Of a stretch of DNA of 58,650 nucleotides, positions 30,803 through 40,234 are shown one piece after another. The stretch is from Candidatus Heimdallarchaeota archaeon. Its GTDB lineage: Archaea; Asgardarchaeota; Heimdallarchaeia; Heimdallarchaeales; Heimdallarchaeaceae. The stretch is taken from positions 1 to 58,650 of the forward strand of contig DAOVER010000019.1 in assembly GCA_030668875.1 (NCBI GenBank). Reading direction: 5' to 3'. Under the pieces are notes generated by a model. The model was not told the DNA's origin. It ran no database searches and saw only the letters and a list, made by a program, of their open reading frames with translations. A program made the position numbers and the translations under genes. The number at the start of each line of letters is the position of its first letter. Positions within the stretch are counted from its first letter, which is position 1.

Positions 30803-32113
30803 ATGGACACATTAGAAAAATTGTCGAAACATATGCTTGTTGATGGTTTTCCATTGATACTTGATATGGAAAAAAGCCAAGGCTGTCGAATTTATGATAA
30901 AAAAACTGATAAAACTTTTCTAGACTTCTTCTCATTCTTTGCATCCAATCCTGTTGGTATGAACCATCCTGAGATGGTAAGCAAGGAATTTATCAATAAG
31001 ATAGGAACAATAGCAGTTAATAAACCAAGTTGCTCAGATTTTTATACAGATGAAATGGGTGACTTTGTTGAAACTTTCAGTAGAGTAGGAATACCCGATT
31101 TTCTTCCAAATCTTTTCATGATATCTGGTGGTGCTTTAGCAGTAGAAAATGCTCTTAAAGCTGCTTTTGACTGGAAAGTTAGAAAGAATTTTGCTAAAGG
31201 TATTGAAGAAGAAGTAGGTTCTAAAATTATTCATTTTGAACAAGCATTTCATGGACGAAGTGGATACACCCTTAGCTTAACAAACACTTTCGATCCACGT
31301 AAAATAAAATACTTCCCTAAATTCAAAGATTGGCCAAGAGTTATCAATCCTAAAATCACTTTTCCTCTTGAAGATAATATTGAATCGGTAATGCAGTTAG
31401 AGGAAAAAAGTTGTCATCAAATACATGATGCTATAGAGAAATATGGAGATGATATTGCAGCTTTAATCATCGAACCTATTCAAGCAGAGGGTGGTGATAA
31501 TCATTTCCGACAACAGTTTTTTGAGAAATTAAGGACTATATGTAACTCCCACGATATTATGCTTGTTTATGATGAGATTCAAACTGGTGGAGGTATGACA
31601 GGTACTTTCTGGGCCCTTGATCAATTTGGTGAAAAAGCTAGACCTGATATTATCGCCTTTGGAAAGAAAATGCAAGTATGTGGAATTCTTTCTTCCGACA
31701 AAGTTAAGGAAGTGGAAAACAGTGTTTTTGAAGAATCTAGTCGCATAAATAGCACTTGGGGAGGCAATCTTGTTGACATGGTCCGTGCTACAAAATATTT
31801 AGAAATAATAGAGAAGGACAACTTAATGGCTAAGACAGCTACTAATGGTAAATACATGTTAGATCTGGTTTATGAATTCCAAACAGACTTTCCTGAGCTA
31901 ATATCCAACGCTCGTGGAAGAGGATACTTCATTGCCTTTGACCTTCCTGATACTGCAACGCGTGATAAAATCAAGAAAATAGCTTATGATAAACAGCTAT
32001 TGATTTTAGGTTGTGGTGAAAAGACTATCCGTTTCAGACCATACCTCACAACTGAACAAGCTGAAATAGATGAAGGTATGAATATTCTTTTAGAGATTAT
32101 TAAATCTCTTTAA
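30803..32113 (+). CDS. lat: L-lysine 6-aminotransferase
   Basis: 436 residues from the ATG at 30803 (AAAGGTGG lies before it; the in-frame GTG at 30791 is part of that site). PLP-dependent class III aminotransferase transferring the epsilon-amino group of lysine to 2-oxoglutarate. Seen: SGGALAVENALKAAFDWK, HFEQAFHGRSGYTLS, IIEPIQAEGGD, VYDEIQTGGGMTG, PLP Lys in FGKKMQVCG, and NSTWGGNLVDMVR, a pattern specific to lysine 6-transaminase. Cytoplasmic. Downstream genes FtcD and FchA are also amino-acid catabolic. Substrate assignment is by close motif agreement. Confidence 0.9.
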   Translation: MDTLEKLSKHMLVDGFPLILDMEKSQGCRIYDKKTDKTFLDFFSFFASNPVGMNHPEMVSKEFINKIGTIAVNKPSCSDFYTDEMGDFVETFSRVGIPDFLPNLFMISGGALAVENALKAAFDWKVRKNFAKGIEEEVGSKIIHFEQAFHGRSGYTLSLTNTFDPRKIKYFPKFKDWPRVINPKITFPLEDNIESVMQLEEKSCHQIHDAIEKYGDDIAALIIEPIQAEGGDNHFRQQFFEKLRTICNSHDIMLVYDEIQTGGGMTGTFWALDQFGEKARPDIIAFGKKMQVCGILSSDKVKEVENSVFEESSRINSTWGGNLVDMVRATKYLEIIEKDNLMAKTATNGKYMLDLVYEFQTDFPELISNARGRGYFIAFDLPDTATRDKIKKIAYDKQLLILGCGEKTIRFRPYLTTEQAEIDEGMNILLEIIKSL

Positions 32114-32262
32114 TTTCTTTTCTTCTCCATTGCGATGATTTTAAATATATATCTTTTTGTTATTTTTTATAGCTAATAAATTAGCTCAAGAGAAATATGA
32201 TTCATGATTAAACTTATTATTTCGAAATTTCATCATGAATCTGAAAAATAAGGTGAAAAAAA

Positions 32263-33174
32263 TTGCCTCTAGTAGAATGTGTGCCTAATTTCAGTGAAGG
32301 AAGGCGTGAAGAAGTAGTACAACAAATAGTTGATGCTATTAAAAAAACTGGCAAGATAACTCTTCTTGACAGTCGTATGGATCCTGATCATAATAGGGCT
32401 GTAGTTACTTTCATAGGTGAACCTAATGATTGTTTAAAAGCAGCTTTTGCAGGATGTAAGAAAGCAACAGAGCTCATCGATATGAATGAACATCAGGGAG
32501 AACATAATAGATTTGGAGCTACAGATGTTATTCCTTTCATACCTGTTTCTGATATTACGTTAGATGAATGTGTGATTCTAGCAAAGAAACTTGGAGAAAA
32601 AATAGCAAAGGAACTAGAAATCCCCATATATCTTTATGGTGCTGCTGCAGAGAAACCTGAAAGAGAAGTTCTACAAAAATTCAGAACTAAAAATTTCCAA
32701 TATGAGCAATTGAAAGAAGAAATTGCAACAAATGATGATCACATTCCTGATTATGGTGAAAGAGCCACTCATCCCACTGCAGGAGCAACAATTATTGGTG
32801 CTAGAAACTTTCTTGTCGCTTACAATGTTTATCTTGATACAAATGATATGGAAATAGCAAAAATTATTGCAAGAAATATTAGACACAGTGGTGGTGGACT
32901 CAGATATATCCAAGCGGGAGCAATGGAAATAACTGAACGAAAGTGTGTTCAAGTTTCAATGAATATAACAGATTACAAAGGAACACCTATACACCGTGTT
33001 TTTAATATGATCAAAAGAGAAGCGGAAAGATTTGGTGTAGCAGTAACCGAAAGTGAGATCTATGGAATGGTTCCAATGGATGCTTTGCTTGATGCTGCAG
33101 AAAGCTATTTACAATTGAACAAATTCAATAGAGATCAAATTATAGAAAAAAAAGTAAATTCTAAGAGTGAATAA
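32263..33174 (+). CDS. ftcD: glutamate formimidoyltransferase
   Basis: 303 residues. Transfers the formimino group of formiminoglutamate (histidine breakdown) to tetrahydrofolate. Seen: the canonical start PLVECVPNFSEGRR on a TTG codon preceded by AAGGTGA, the catalytic histidine segment HQGEHNRFGATDVIPFIPV, YGAAAEKPERE, GARNFLVAYNVYL, and METTERK-like AMEITERK. Bacterial-type single-domain version; mammals fuse it to the cyclodeaminase, here encoded separately by the next gene, which overlaps or abuts by a few bases. Implies that the organism uses a folate-type C1 carrier or a pterin analogue. Confidence 0.92.
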   Translation: MPLVECVPNFSEGRREEVVQQIVDAIKKTGKITLLDSRMDPDHNRAVVTFIGEPNDCLKAAFAGCKKATELIDMNEHQGEHNRFGATDVIPFIPVSDITLDECVILAKKLGEKIAKELEIPIYLYGAAAEKPEREVLQKFRTKNFQYEQLKEEIATNDDHIPDYGERATHPTAGATIIGARNFLVAYNVYLDTNDMEIAKIIARNIRHSGGGLRYIQAGAMEITERKCVQVSMNITDYKGTPIHRVFNMIKREAERFGVAVTESEIYGMVPMDALLDAAESYLQLNKFNRDQIIEKKVNSKSE

Positions 33175-33175
33175 T

Positions 33176-33814
33176 ATGAGTAAAGAATTAATCGAAATGA
33201 GAATAACAGAATTTCTTAATGTCCTAGCATCTGATGCTCCTGCACCTGGCGGTGGAGCAGCCGCAGCTATCGCTGGAGCTATGGGAGCAGGATTAGGTTC
33301 AATGGTTGCTAACCTAACTATTGGTAAAGAAGGATATGAAACTGTACAAGATTTTTTCAAGGAAAAGCTTGCCAGAACTGAGGCTTTAAGAGCTAAGTTA
33401 ACTGAATTAGTTGATTTAGATGCTAATGCTTTTAGTGGAGTCATCAAATCATTTGGTTTACCAAAGGGAACAGAAGAGGAAAAAGCTACTCGCTCTGCTA
33501 CAATTTTAGCAGAATATAAAGTTGCTACTGAAGTTCCCATGGAAACTTGTAAAGCATGCCGAGAAGTTATAAACCATCTAATTGACATGGGTACTAAAGG
33601 TAATAAAAACGCTTTAAGTGACATCGCAGTTGGTGCTTTATGCGCTCTTACTGGACTTAAATCAGCTGTTCATAATGTTGAAATCAATCTTGGTTATATT
33701 GTTGGTAAAGACAAAGCATATGCAGACCAGATGGAAGCACAACTAGAAGAACTATTAGAGAATATAGACGAAAAGGTCAATCAACTCGATGATGATGTTA
33801 GAGCAACCTTCTAA
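33176..33814 (+). CDS. fchA: formimidoyltetrahydrofolate cyclodeaminase
   Basis: 212 residues from ATG 33176, directly after the FtcD stop. Converts 5-formimino-THF to 5,10-methenyl-THF plus ammonia. Seen: DAPAPGGGAAAAIAGAMGAGL, VDLDANAF, and the NVEINLGYI end region of the all-helical family. Forms the histidine-degradation C1 step with FtcD; translationally coupled. Length normal. No hutH/hutU/hutI in the window. Confidence 0.92.
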   Translation: MSKELIEMRITEFLNVLASDAPAPGGGAAAAIAGAMGAGLGSMVANLTIGKEGYETVQDFFKEKLARTEALRAKLTELVDLDANAFSGVIKSFGLPKGTEEEKATRSATILAEYKVATEVPMETCKACREVINHLIDMGTKGNKNALSDIAVGALCALTGLKSAVHNVEINLGYIVGKDKAYADQMEAQLEELLENIDEKVNQLDDDVRATF

Positions 33815-33852
33815 CAACTTTCTTTTTCATTTTATTTTCAATGTGATAAAAT

Positions 33853-34398
33853 ATGAATCTTATTTCCAAACTTCGATCTGTGCTGGACCCAATTGATAGG
33901 GAATTTCAATTAAAGGATAATCTTCGTCTTGCAGCTGTTCTAATACCAATTTTTCTAAAAGATGAGAAAGTTCTTTTTACAAAACGAACTGAACAAGTAA
34001 AACATCATCAAGGACAAATTGCTTTTCCTGGTGGAAGATTTGAAGATAAGGATGAAAACCTTCTTACTACGGCTTTACGAGAAACTCACGAAGAGGTTGG
34101 AATAAAACCTGGAGCAGTAGAAATTTTAGGCAAACTTAACCCAGCAGATACCATAAGTCATCACCATGTTCATCCTTACGTAGGGACAATATCTGAAGAT
34201 GTTAGTTTAGAGATAAATCTTGATGAAGTTGCAGAATACTTCTTTGTTCCTTTATCACAATTACTAGCGGAGGAAACCTTAAAACAAGGAGAATTTGATG
34301 GGGAAAATAGATTTTACTATTCAGTGAATGAGTATAAAATCTGGGGTATTACCGCTGGTATTTTATCTGATCTCTTAACTAGATTGAAATCAATCTAG
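33853..34398 (+). CDS. NUDIX hydrolase, CoA pyrophosphatase type
   Basis: 181 residues. Seen: the CoA-diphosphatase signature VLFTKRTEQVKHHQGQIAF running into the intact NUDIX box GGRFEDKDENLLTTALRETHEEVGI, including all catalytic Glu. Likely hydrolyses CoA or acyl-CoA to 4'-phosphopantetheine and 3',5'-ADP, or related nucleotide diphosphates. Cytoplasmic; follows the FchA gene by 38 nt, so may share a transcript. Its 3' end overlaps the next (minus-strand) gene by 4 nt. Contrast the degenerate NUDIX at 26.0 kb. Confidence 0.82.
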   Translation: MNLISKLRSVLDPIDREFQLKDNLRLAAVLIPIFLKDEKVLFTKRTEQVKHHQGQIAFPGGRFEDKDENLLTTALRETHEEVGIKPGAVEILGKLNPADTISHHHVHPYVGTISEDVSLEINLDEVAEYFFVPLSQLLAEETLKQGEFDGENRFYYSVNEYKIWGITAGILSDLLTRLKSI

Positions 34399-34793
34399 AA
34401 CTTAAGTTCATCTATTAAACTTTCGATTTCTTCGTCTTCATCAGGTTTTTCTTCTGATTCTTCTTCAATTTCTTCGTCTTCTATCATGGTTATAACTGGT
34501 ATTCTCTGATCTTTAAGATGGTATATGTAAGCTTCTTTGTCTCCCAGAGCATCTAACATACTGCCAGCTAACTCGCTATAAGCATCGTCTAAAGTTACAA
34601 TAGAGTCCTGTGTTTGTTGCCAAGTATAATATTCGCTTTTATTCGCATGAAAGTATGTGACCATTTCTTCAGGATTGAAAAATTTCTTTTCGATATCATC
34701 TCGTATAGTTGTAAGTTTGAAAAGGTTGAATCGGTATTTTTCTAACATTTGCCCACTTTTTTCCAAGTATTCCTTGAAAGTAATTTCTTTCAT
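34395..34793 (-). CDS. acidic-tailed protein of unknown function
   Basis: 132 residues. A helical N-terminal part (KEYLEKSGQMLEKYRFNLFKLTTIRDDIEKKF) is followed by a short mixed segment and a highly acidic tail (Glu/Asp-rich, ~30 residues), with no Cys, membrane helix or known motif. Convergent with the NUDIX gene by 4 nt and divergent from the following unknown operon, 93 nt away. Not recognised. Acidic tails often mediate binding to basic proteins or RNA-protein complexes; that is only a suggestion. Confidence 0.5.
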   Translation of the reverse strand: MKEITFKEYLEKSGQMLEKYRFNLFKLTTIRDDIEKKFFNPEEMVTYFHANKSEYYTWQQTQDSIVTLDDAYSELAGSMLDALGDKEAYIYHLKDQRIPVITMIEDEEIEEESEEKPDEDEEIESLIDELKF

Positions 34794-34860
34794 GAATCAA
34801 TATAATAATCTTTGAATATAACTTATTCGGCTTAAAAACACAAAATAGAGGGTAAATTTC

Positions 34861-34867
34861 TTAAATA
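34861..34867 (+). promoter_or_regulatory. TATA box of the unknown three-gene operon
   Basis: TTAAATA centred 24 nt before the ATG at 34887; leaderless first gene. Confidence 0.5.
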
Positions 34868-34886
34868 GTTAATACAATGTCCTCTC

Positions 34887-35396
34887 ATGTTTGATAATCT
34901 AGAGCTACCTTCAGGTATGGTCGATTATTTAATTTCAATAACACCAATTCTAGGAATATCTGGGACATTGGATAATTACACAATGTTTGTTTTTAGAAAA
35001 TATTTTGCACTGTCTGATAACAAATTAATAGTCCATTTTGAAAATTCAGATATCCCAGAAACGATGAGTTTGAACATTCTTCGTAAAGGAGAAGATAACA
35101 CAATACTCTCTGGACATAAAAATGAGAGACTAGACCAGAACCGTTTAGAAACTTCTAATGTACTTAAAAATCCATATTATGTGCATTCTGTGATAACCTT
35201 TGAAGTAGAGCTTGAAGAAAAGTTAGATTATCAAGGAAATGAAACATTGGCAATATATGAAGTAGTAGCAGCGTTGGGAGTTGCGGGATTAGATCCTACA
35301 TTTAATGATAAGGTTACATTAGCAAAAACCATTGAAATAATGTCATTATCAGCTGTAGATAACTATATTATAGAGCGAAAAATAGAAAATTGTTGA
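34887..35396 (+). CDS. unknown operon protein 1
   Basis: 169 residues, predicted soluble and beta-rich with an early hydrophobic stretch (YLISITPILGIS). No Cys motif or recognised domain. Strong TATA box and leaderless start make it the first gene of a three-gene unit; the next gene begins at or within 10 nt of its stop. Function unknown. The alternating YVHSVITFEVELEEKLDYQGNET region suggests a beta sheet, followed by a helical C-terminus (TFNDKVTLAKTIEIMSL). Confidence 0.6.
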   Translation: MFDNLELPSGMVDYLISITPILGISGTLDNYTMFVFRKYFALSDNKLIVHFENSDIPETMSLNILRKGEDNTILSGHKNERLDQNRLETSNVLKNPYYVHSVITFEVELEEKLDYQGNETLAIYEVVAALGVAGLDPTFNDKVTLAKTIEIMSLSAVDNYIIERKIENC

Positions 35397-35405
35397 GTGA
35401 ATCTA

Positions 35406-35768
35406 ATGCCTACTCGAAGCAGCAAGAAATACGTGAAATATGAGCTTAGCTATGACCAAAAAAGAAAACTCCTCAAACTTTCATCGAAGTACAATATTGA
35501 TCCAGAAAACATTATTTTGATTATTGAAGGATTCTTTGATGAATGGTCTGAAAATACTACTAATATCAGATGGGAGACTGTTCTAATTTACTTGAACACT
35601 AAGATACTTGCAAAGCGAATAAACGATATGGCAGATGAAATTGTTGAAATAAAAAAGAGGAACAATATAGAGAAAAAGATGCAAGTTGAATATGAAGATG
35701 ATTATCTAGCATTGATAGAACTAGGTAAAGCGCTTGAATCTTTAACGAAAATTGGTGATAAGTCATGA
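35406..35768 (+). CDS. unknown operon protein 2, helical
   Basis: 120 residues from ATG 35406 (GTG 35397 is in frame and abuts the preceding stop). Almost entirely helical, with strongly charged termini: SSKKYVKYELSYDQKRKLLKL, a central hydrophobic ENIILIIEGFFDEW, and a coiled-coil-like DEIVEIKKRNNIEKK. Overlaps the next ATG by 4 nt (ATGA), so translation is coupled. No family recognised. Confidence 0.6.
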   Translation: MPTRSSKKYVKYELSYDQKRKLLKLSSKYNIDPENIILIIEGFFDEWSENTTNIRWETVLIYLNTKILAKRINDMADEIVEIKKRNNIEKKMQVEYEDDYLALIELGKALESLTKIGDKS

Positions 35769-36187
35769 AGAAAAAGCAAAATTTCAATGTTCATATTCCT
35801 GATACGATTTCAGAGCAAATAGATAACATAGAAAATATTGTAGATAATTTTCTTTCAAATTACATGTATCTTGAAAATGTTGAACTAGACGATTTAACCA
35901 ATGAAGAGAATCTAGAAAAAGAATTCAACAAGTTATCTGAAGAATTCAACAAAATAAGTCAAACTTATGGCAAACTGCGTCAAGAACATGGTGTTCTGAA
36001 CTTCCATGGTAATGAGCTTTTTAGTAGAAACACTTTAACTGGACTAAAACTTGGATTAGTTATGGGCAAGCTTGAAAGAGCGAAATCAATCTGGGGAGAT
36101 CAGTTATCATTAGATTATAATGCTGCAAAAGAGTTAATACAGTATTTCTTTGAAAGGTATCTTAAGAAAAGTGAAGATGATGACTAA
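35765..36187 (+). CDS. unknown operon protein 3, coiled coil
   Basis: 140 residues, soluble, acidic. A helical N-terminal half with heptad-like repeats (NLEKEFNKLSEEFNKISQTYGKL) is followed by a short glycine-containing segment (NTLTGLKLGLVMGKLERAKS) and a final helix. Coupled to the preceding gene by ATGA overlap. Its end overlaps the convergent antiporter by 4 nt. No catalytic motif; a scaffold or adaptor is possible. Confidence 0.6.
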   Translation: MKKKQNFNVHIPDTISEQIDNIENIVDNFLSNYMYLENVELDDLTNEENLEKEFNKLSEEFNKISQTYGKLRQEHGVLNFHGNELFSRNTLTGLKLGLVMGKLERAKSIWGDQLSLDYNAAKELIQYFFERYLKKSEDDD

Positions 36188-37683
36188 TTCTCAATTGAAT
36201 TAATCTTTTCATCAGATTGTTCTTTGTTTTTACTCTTCTTTTGTTTTATTTTCTTTCTGCTTTTTTCCACACCATTTTCTTTATCTTCCTTCAATCTAGG
36301 AGAACGAAAAGCCATTCTAAGAAGTATTGGTGTTAGAAACACAGTTACTAGTACAATTAATATTGTAATTGAATATAAATCTCCAGCAAGTGTTTGAATT
36401 TCAGACGAGAATTTAGCAGCTTCTGCTATCCCTATAGCAGCAATAATTAATGTAATTTCACCTTTAGGCATCATCCCTAAAGAGATTTTTCCGGAAGAAA
36501 TGATATTTGGTTTGATAGTAGTTTCCCATTTAATTTCTTTCTTCATAGAACTCTTTTCTTGATCTTCTTGGTCTGAAGAATTGGATTTACTACGAACTTT
36601 TTTGATTGATAATGCCAATCTATCTTTTAGTGGGTTAGTAGAAAACATCGCTCCTGTGAAAGACCCGATCATTTTAGCAAGAATAACTAATGGAATTATT
36701 ACCAAGTAGACATAATTGAATTCATCTAGAATGAAAGAACTACCAACAGAGAAAAAGAATAGAGGTATTAGAGACCCTTCTCCGAATTTTATGAAGGTTT
36801 CGAGAGGTTCATTCATCATAAATTTAATTCTTTGCATACCGATTCCTAAAAGAAACGCACCTATAGCGGCAGATATTCCTAAAAATTCTGCGAAGAAGGA
36901 TATAATTAGTAACAAACCAAAAAGTATTCCTACAAACAAATAACTTGTTGAAGATACAGAAAATACTCTGAATCTATTTTCGAGAAATTCAATTAGTTTT
37001 GGTAAAAGATAAAGGATGAATATCGTCAATAATACTATGAATCCTACTTGGATTAATACATCCCATAGAAGACCTAAACCTGTTCCGGATGTACCTGAAA
37101 ATACAATACCTGATACAATAAGAAGTAATAACATAGCTAAGAAATCATCAAAAACAGCTAGACTGAGTAGTGTTTGCCCTTCTTTCGAATTAAGTTTCTT
37201 CATGTTACTAAGTGTTCGAACTGTTGTTCCGATACTAGTAGGAACGAAGATTAGTGCAAAGAAAGCTGCAACACCTATATTTCTTTCACCAAAAATTGCT
37301 CCGATTAAGAAATAACCCACTAGTAACCCTAATCCATAAGTTATTGTTACATCTGTAAAAGAAATCAAAATATTCCGTTTTCCAGCCTTTTTTAACTCTG
37401 AAGTTTTAATTTCTGATCCCACGATAAACAGTAACAGTAGAATACCTACTTGAGCAAATGGCTCTATTCCTTCAGCCATGTCTATAAAACTAAATGTGAA
37501 ATTTTCACCTATACTAAATTCATCTATGCCAAACAAAATAAAAATTGGTCCTCCTAATACTAAACCTGAGAGCAGTTCTCCAATTATTGAAGACAAATGT
37601 ATTTTCTCAAAAATTTCTCCGAAAATTCTTGCAAGAAAAATTGCAACCCCAATGTAAAGAAATAGAATAAAATGAAAACTCAA
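36184..37683 (-). CDS. CPA2-family cation/proton antiporter 1
   Basis: 499 residues, about 12 membrane helices. Seen: LARIFGEIFEKIHLSSIIGELLSG, LLLFIVGSEIKTSELKKAG, the LAVFDDFLAMLLLLIV core with adjacent Asp, GISAAIGAFLLGIGMQ and MMPKGEITLIIAAIG, all CPA2 (KefB/NapA-like) hallmarks. A charged insert between helices near residues 345-390 and a Lys-rich tail of ~50 residues are extras. Na+/H+ or K+/H+ exchange across the cell membrane; ion choice not decidable. Last gene of a minus-strand series in which CBS proteins alternate with antiporters. Confidence 0.87.
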   Translation of the reverse strand: MSFHFILFLYIGVAIFLARIFGEIFEKIHLSSIIGELLSGLVLGGPIFILFGIDEFSIGENFTFSFIDMAEGIEPFAQVGILLLLFIVGSEIKTSELKKAGKRNILISFTDVTITYGLGLLVGYFLIGAIFGERNIGVAAFFALIFVPTSIGTTVRTLSNMKKLNSKEGQTLLSLAVFDDFLAMLLLLIVSGIVFSGTSGTGLGLLWDVLIQVGFIVLLTIFILYLLPKLIEFLENRFRVFSVSSTSYLFVGILFGLLLIISFFAEFLGISAAIGAFLLGIGMQRIKFMMNEPLETFIKFGEGSLIPLFFFSVGSSFILDEFNYVYLVIIPLVILAKMIGSFTGAMFSTNPLKDRLALSIKKVRSKSNSSDQEDQEKSSMKKEIKWETTIKPNIISSGKISLGMMPKGEITLIIAAIGIAEAAKFSSEIQTLAGDLYSITILIVLVTVFLTPILLRMAFRSPRLKEDKENGVEKSRKKIKQKKSKNKEQSDEKINSIEN

Positions 37684-37745
37684 TCAATACCCCTCCTTGA
37701 AATAATGAGGTTCAGAATATTGTAAGTGGGTTTTTGAAATAACAT

Positions 37746-38234
37746 TTAATCATCCTCTTTGGCATCACAAGCGCAATCCCAAGATTCTTTAACTTGTGCA
37801 AGTATGTCCATAAGAGAAATTACACCCAAGATTGGACCTTTTCTCTCCTTAACTCTTGGAAGAAAAACTACATCATAACTATCCATTATGCTAGCGATTA
37901 CCAATACTGAATCATCATCACTAACTGTTGGTAATTGTCTTTTTGCTAAATCAAAAGCTGTCATGCAGGTTAATACGCGTGACCTTAACAAAGCATCATG
38001 AAGATCCGTCTTTCTTTTTTGAAGAAGTGGAAGAATATCCTTAATTGTCAATATTCCGATGTATTTATCCTTCTCGTCAGTAACAATTGTAATGGGAGAT
38101 GATTGTTCTAGAAAACTGTTGATAAGATCAATACAACTTATATCCTCACTAACCGTTGAAACCTCATGAATAGGAAAATTCTCTGCTTTCATGTCACGAA
38201 TTTCTGCAAACATATCCTCTAAAGTTTGGTCCAT
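37746..38234 (-). CDS. CBS-domain protein 1 (antiporter partner)
   Basis: 162 residues, two CBS motifs: IDLINSFLEQSSPITIVTDEK..GILTIKDIL and the second ending GVISLMDIL, preceded by a short helix. A separating ~45 residues (LHDALLRSRVLTCMTAFDLAK) is shared with the paralogue at 39.6 kb. Known: CBS pairs sense adenosine nucleotides. Located 62 nt upstream of antiporter 1 on the same strand, hence probably gates or reports energy state to it (inference). No DNA-binding or enzymatic domain. Confidence 0.75.
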   Translation of the reverse strand: MDQTLEDMFAEIRDMKAENFPIHEVSTVSEDISCIDLINSFLEQSSPITIVTDEKDKYIGILTIKDILPLLQKRKTDLHDALLRSRVLTCMTAFDLAKRQLPTVSDDDSVLVIASIMDSYDVVFLPRVKERKGPILGVISLMDILAQVKESWDCACDAKEDD

Positions 38235-38363
38235 AAGCTGTAATATGGTTGATAAAGATAAATCTTACTGAACGTCGAAATGATATTAATAGTCTATATT
38301 TCAAATATAGATTTAATCGTTTGATGCTGACTGTTGATTTTCATAAGTAGCAATTGTACCTTG

Positions 38364-39635
38364 TTAATCACTTTTACTAGTTAGTTCTCCTAGTTTCTCA
38401 ATAGTCTCGCTCATTTCTCCCTCCGTAGTAGGTTTCGGTTTTTCTCTAAATACGAGTTTAAGAAGTAAGGGTGTTACTAAGACTGTAATTAATACAAGCA
38501 ATATTGCCATTGAAAAGATATCTTGTGAAAATATTCCGTTCAGAAGACCTATCTCTGCAATAATTATGACAATTTCAGCTCTTGGCATCATACCAACTGC
38601 TAGCTGTGTAGCCTCTTGAGGTTTAAATCCTGTAAATGATGATCCAACAAATACTCCTATAGCCTTTGCGCCAATTGCTATTGGTATAATTAACAGATTT
38701 GCTAAAGTGAATATTCCCCAGTCGAGTTGAAAAGTAGCTCCAACCGTGAAGAAGAAGAGTGGAATAAATATACCGTTACCCATTTTTACAAAAGTTTCTT
38801 TAATTTCCTTAACTATTATTGTATTTCGCTGAATTGAAAGACCAAAGAGAAATGCAATAATTGCTCCTGAAAAACCTAAGAAACTTGCAAAGAATGATAA
38901 GGAAACTATTAATGCAAAAATCAATCCAATTGAAAAATATTGAGTAGATGAACGAGAGAAAATGTTAAATCTTTTCTCTAAGAACTTGAATACTTGCGGG
39001 ATAATAATTACTACACCAACAATAAATAGCGCTAAATATAGGATTTCAAGCCAAGGATTTACTTCAGGATTTGGGAATAATGTTCCTCCTAAAACAAGAA
39101 CGAGAATTAATGCTAGAAAATCATCTAGAACTGCTACTGAAAGAACAGCTCTTCCTACCTTTGAATCTAGTTTTCCTAAATTACTTAGAGTCCGAACTGT
39201 AACTCCAATACTAGTTGCTGTAAACAATAACCCAAAGAAAAGTGCAGTTCTATAATCCTGTTCAAGTAAAAAGTAGCCTGTAAGAAATCCTCCAGCTAAA
39301 GCTATTAGAACTTCTGTAATTGATATTGTAAGACATTGTTTACCTATTTTCCGTAAATCCTTAATATTTATCTCTAATCCAACAATGAATAATAGTAAAA
39401 GTATACCAATTTGAGAAAATTGCTGTAATGATTCTGCGTTCATGAAGAACGAAGCATCTACTCCAATCAAAATGAAAAGTGGACCTCCTATTAGTATCCC
39501 TGCAACTAACTCTCCAATAATTGCGGATAATTTTAACCTCTCGAAAATTTCTCCAAATAATCTTGCCGCGAAAAGACCTATACCTATGAATAATAGAATA
39601 TGGGTGATTTCGAGACTTTCAACCATCAATTTCAC
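38364..39635 (-). CDS. CPA2-family cation/proton antiporter 2
   Basis: 423 residues (or 420 from the ATG at 39626). Same architecture as antiporter 1: LFAARLFGEIFERLKLSAIIGELVAG, LLLLFIVGLEINIKDLRKIG, AVLDDFLALILVLVLGG, GFSGAIIAFLFGLSIQ and MMPRAEIVIIIAEIG. It lacks the large charged insert and long tail. Overlaps the upstream CBS gene by 17 nt, so they are translationally linked. Paralogous to antiporter 1 by clear motif-by-motif match. Confidence 0.87.
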   Translation of the reverse strand: MKLMVESLEITHILLFIGIGLFAARLFGEIFERLKLSAIIGELVAGILIGGPLFILIGVDASFFMNAESLQQFSQIGILLLLFIVGLEINIKDLRKIGKQCLTISITEVLIALAGGFLTGYFLLEQDYRTALFFGLLFTATSIGVTVRTLSNLGKLDSKVGRAVLSVAVLDDFLALILVLVLGGTLFPNPEVNPWLEILYLALFIVGVVIIIPQVFKFLEKRFNIFSRSSTQYFSIGLIFALIVSLSFFASFLGFSGAIIAFLFGLSIQRNTIIVKEIKETFVKMGNGIFIPLFFFTVGATFQLDWGIFTLANLLIIPIAIGAKAIGVFVGSSFTGFKPQEATQLAVGMMPRAEIVIIIAEIGLLNGIFSQDIFSMAILLVLITVLVTPLLLKLVFREKPKPTTEGEMSETIEKLGELTSKSD

Positions 39636-40125
39636 CGTTTCGAACTACATTATATTGTTGTTTAATTTCTCTACATTTTAAGATCAAATCTTTTTGTAAG
39701 ATAACCCCTTGTAATTCTGATTCCTTTTTTGAGATTGCTCTTGGAAGAAAATTCGTCTCATATTTCAACATTAATTCTGCAATTTCTGATAGTTTAGTAT
39801 CATCATAAATATATGGGAGATGAGTTTTTGCTAAATCACATGCTCTAGTGGTAGATAGCATTTGACTTCTAGAAAAAGCAGTACGAATATCTAAATGCTT
39901 AGGTAAGAAAAGTGCAAGAAGATCTCTTAGTGTAATGAACCCTCCTGATATGCGCTTTAGGTTGATAACATGAACTATGTGTGGTTCTTGATCAAGAATC
40001 ACAGTAAATATATCAAAACATTCAGTATCTTCTATTATAGTTTTAATCGGTTTTAATGGGAAATTCGAAGCTTCTATTTTACTTAGTCCGGTGAGTAAAT
40101 CTTGGAAAGAAATATCCTTATCCAT
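39619..40125 (-). CDS. CBS-domain protein 2 (antiporter partner), diverged
   Basis: 168 residues; a paralogue of CBS protein 1 by shared layout (KIEASNFPLKP; SRSQMLSTTRACDLAK; NFLPRA; GVILQKDL). Nucleotide-binding positions of the first CBS unit look less canonical, so ligand binding may differ. Overlaps the antiporter 2 start. With antiporter 2 it forms a unit duplicated relative to CBS1-antiporter 1. Confidence 0.65.
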   Translation of the reverse strand: MDKDISFQDLLTGLSKIEASNFPLKPIKTIIEDTECFDIFTVILDQEPHIVHVINLKRISGGFITLRDLLALFLPKHLDIRTAFSRSQMLSTTRACDLAKTHLPYIYDDTKLSEIAELMLKYETNFLPRAISKKESELQGVILQKDLILKCREIKQQYNVVRNGEIDG

Positions 40126-40234
40126 GCAAACACAAAGTTAAGAGTTAATTATATGTTTTGTTATAAAGGATTAAGGGGAAAACTAGTCCTTACTAAAAAA
40201 ACAAAAACTGTAGTTACGTCCTATTACGATATTT

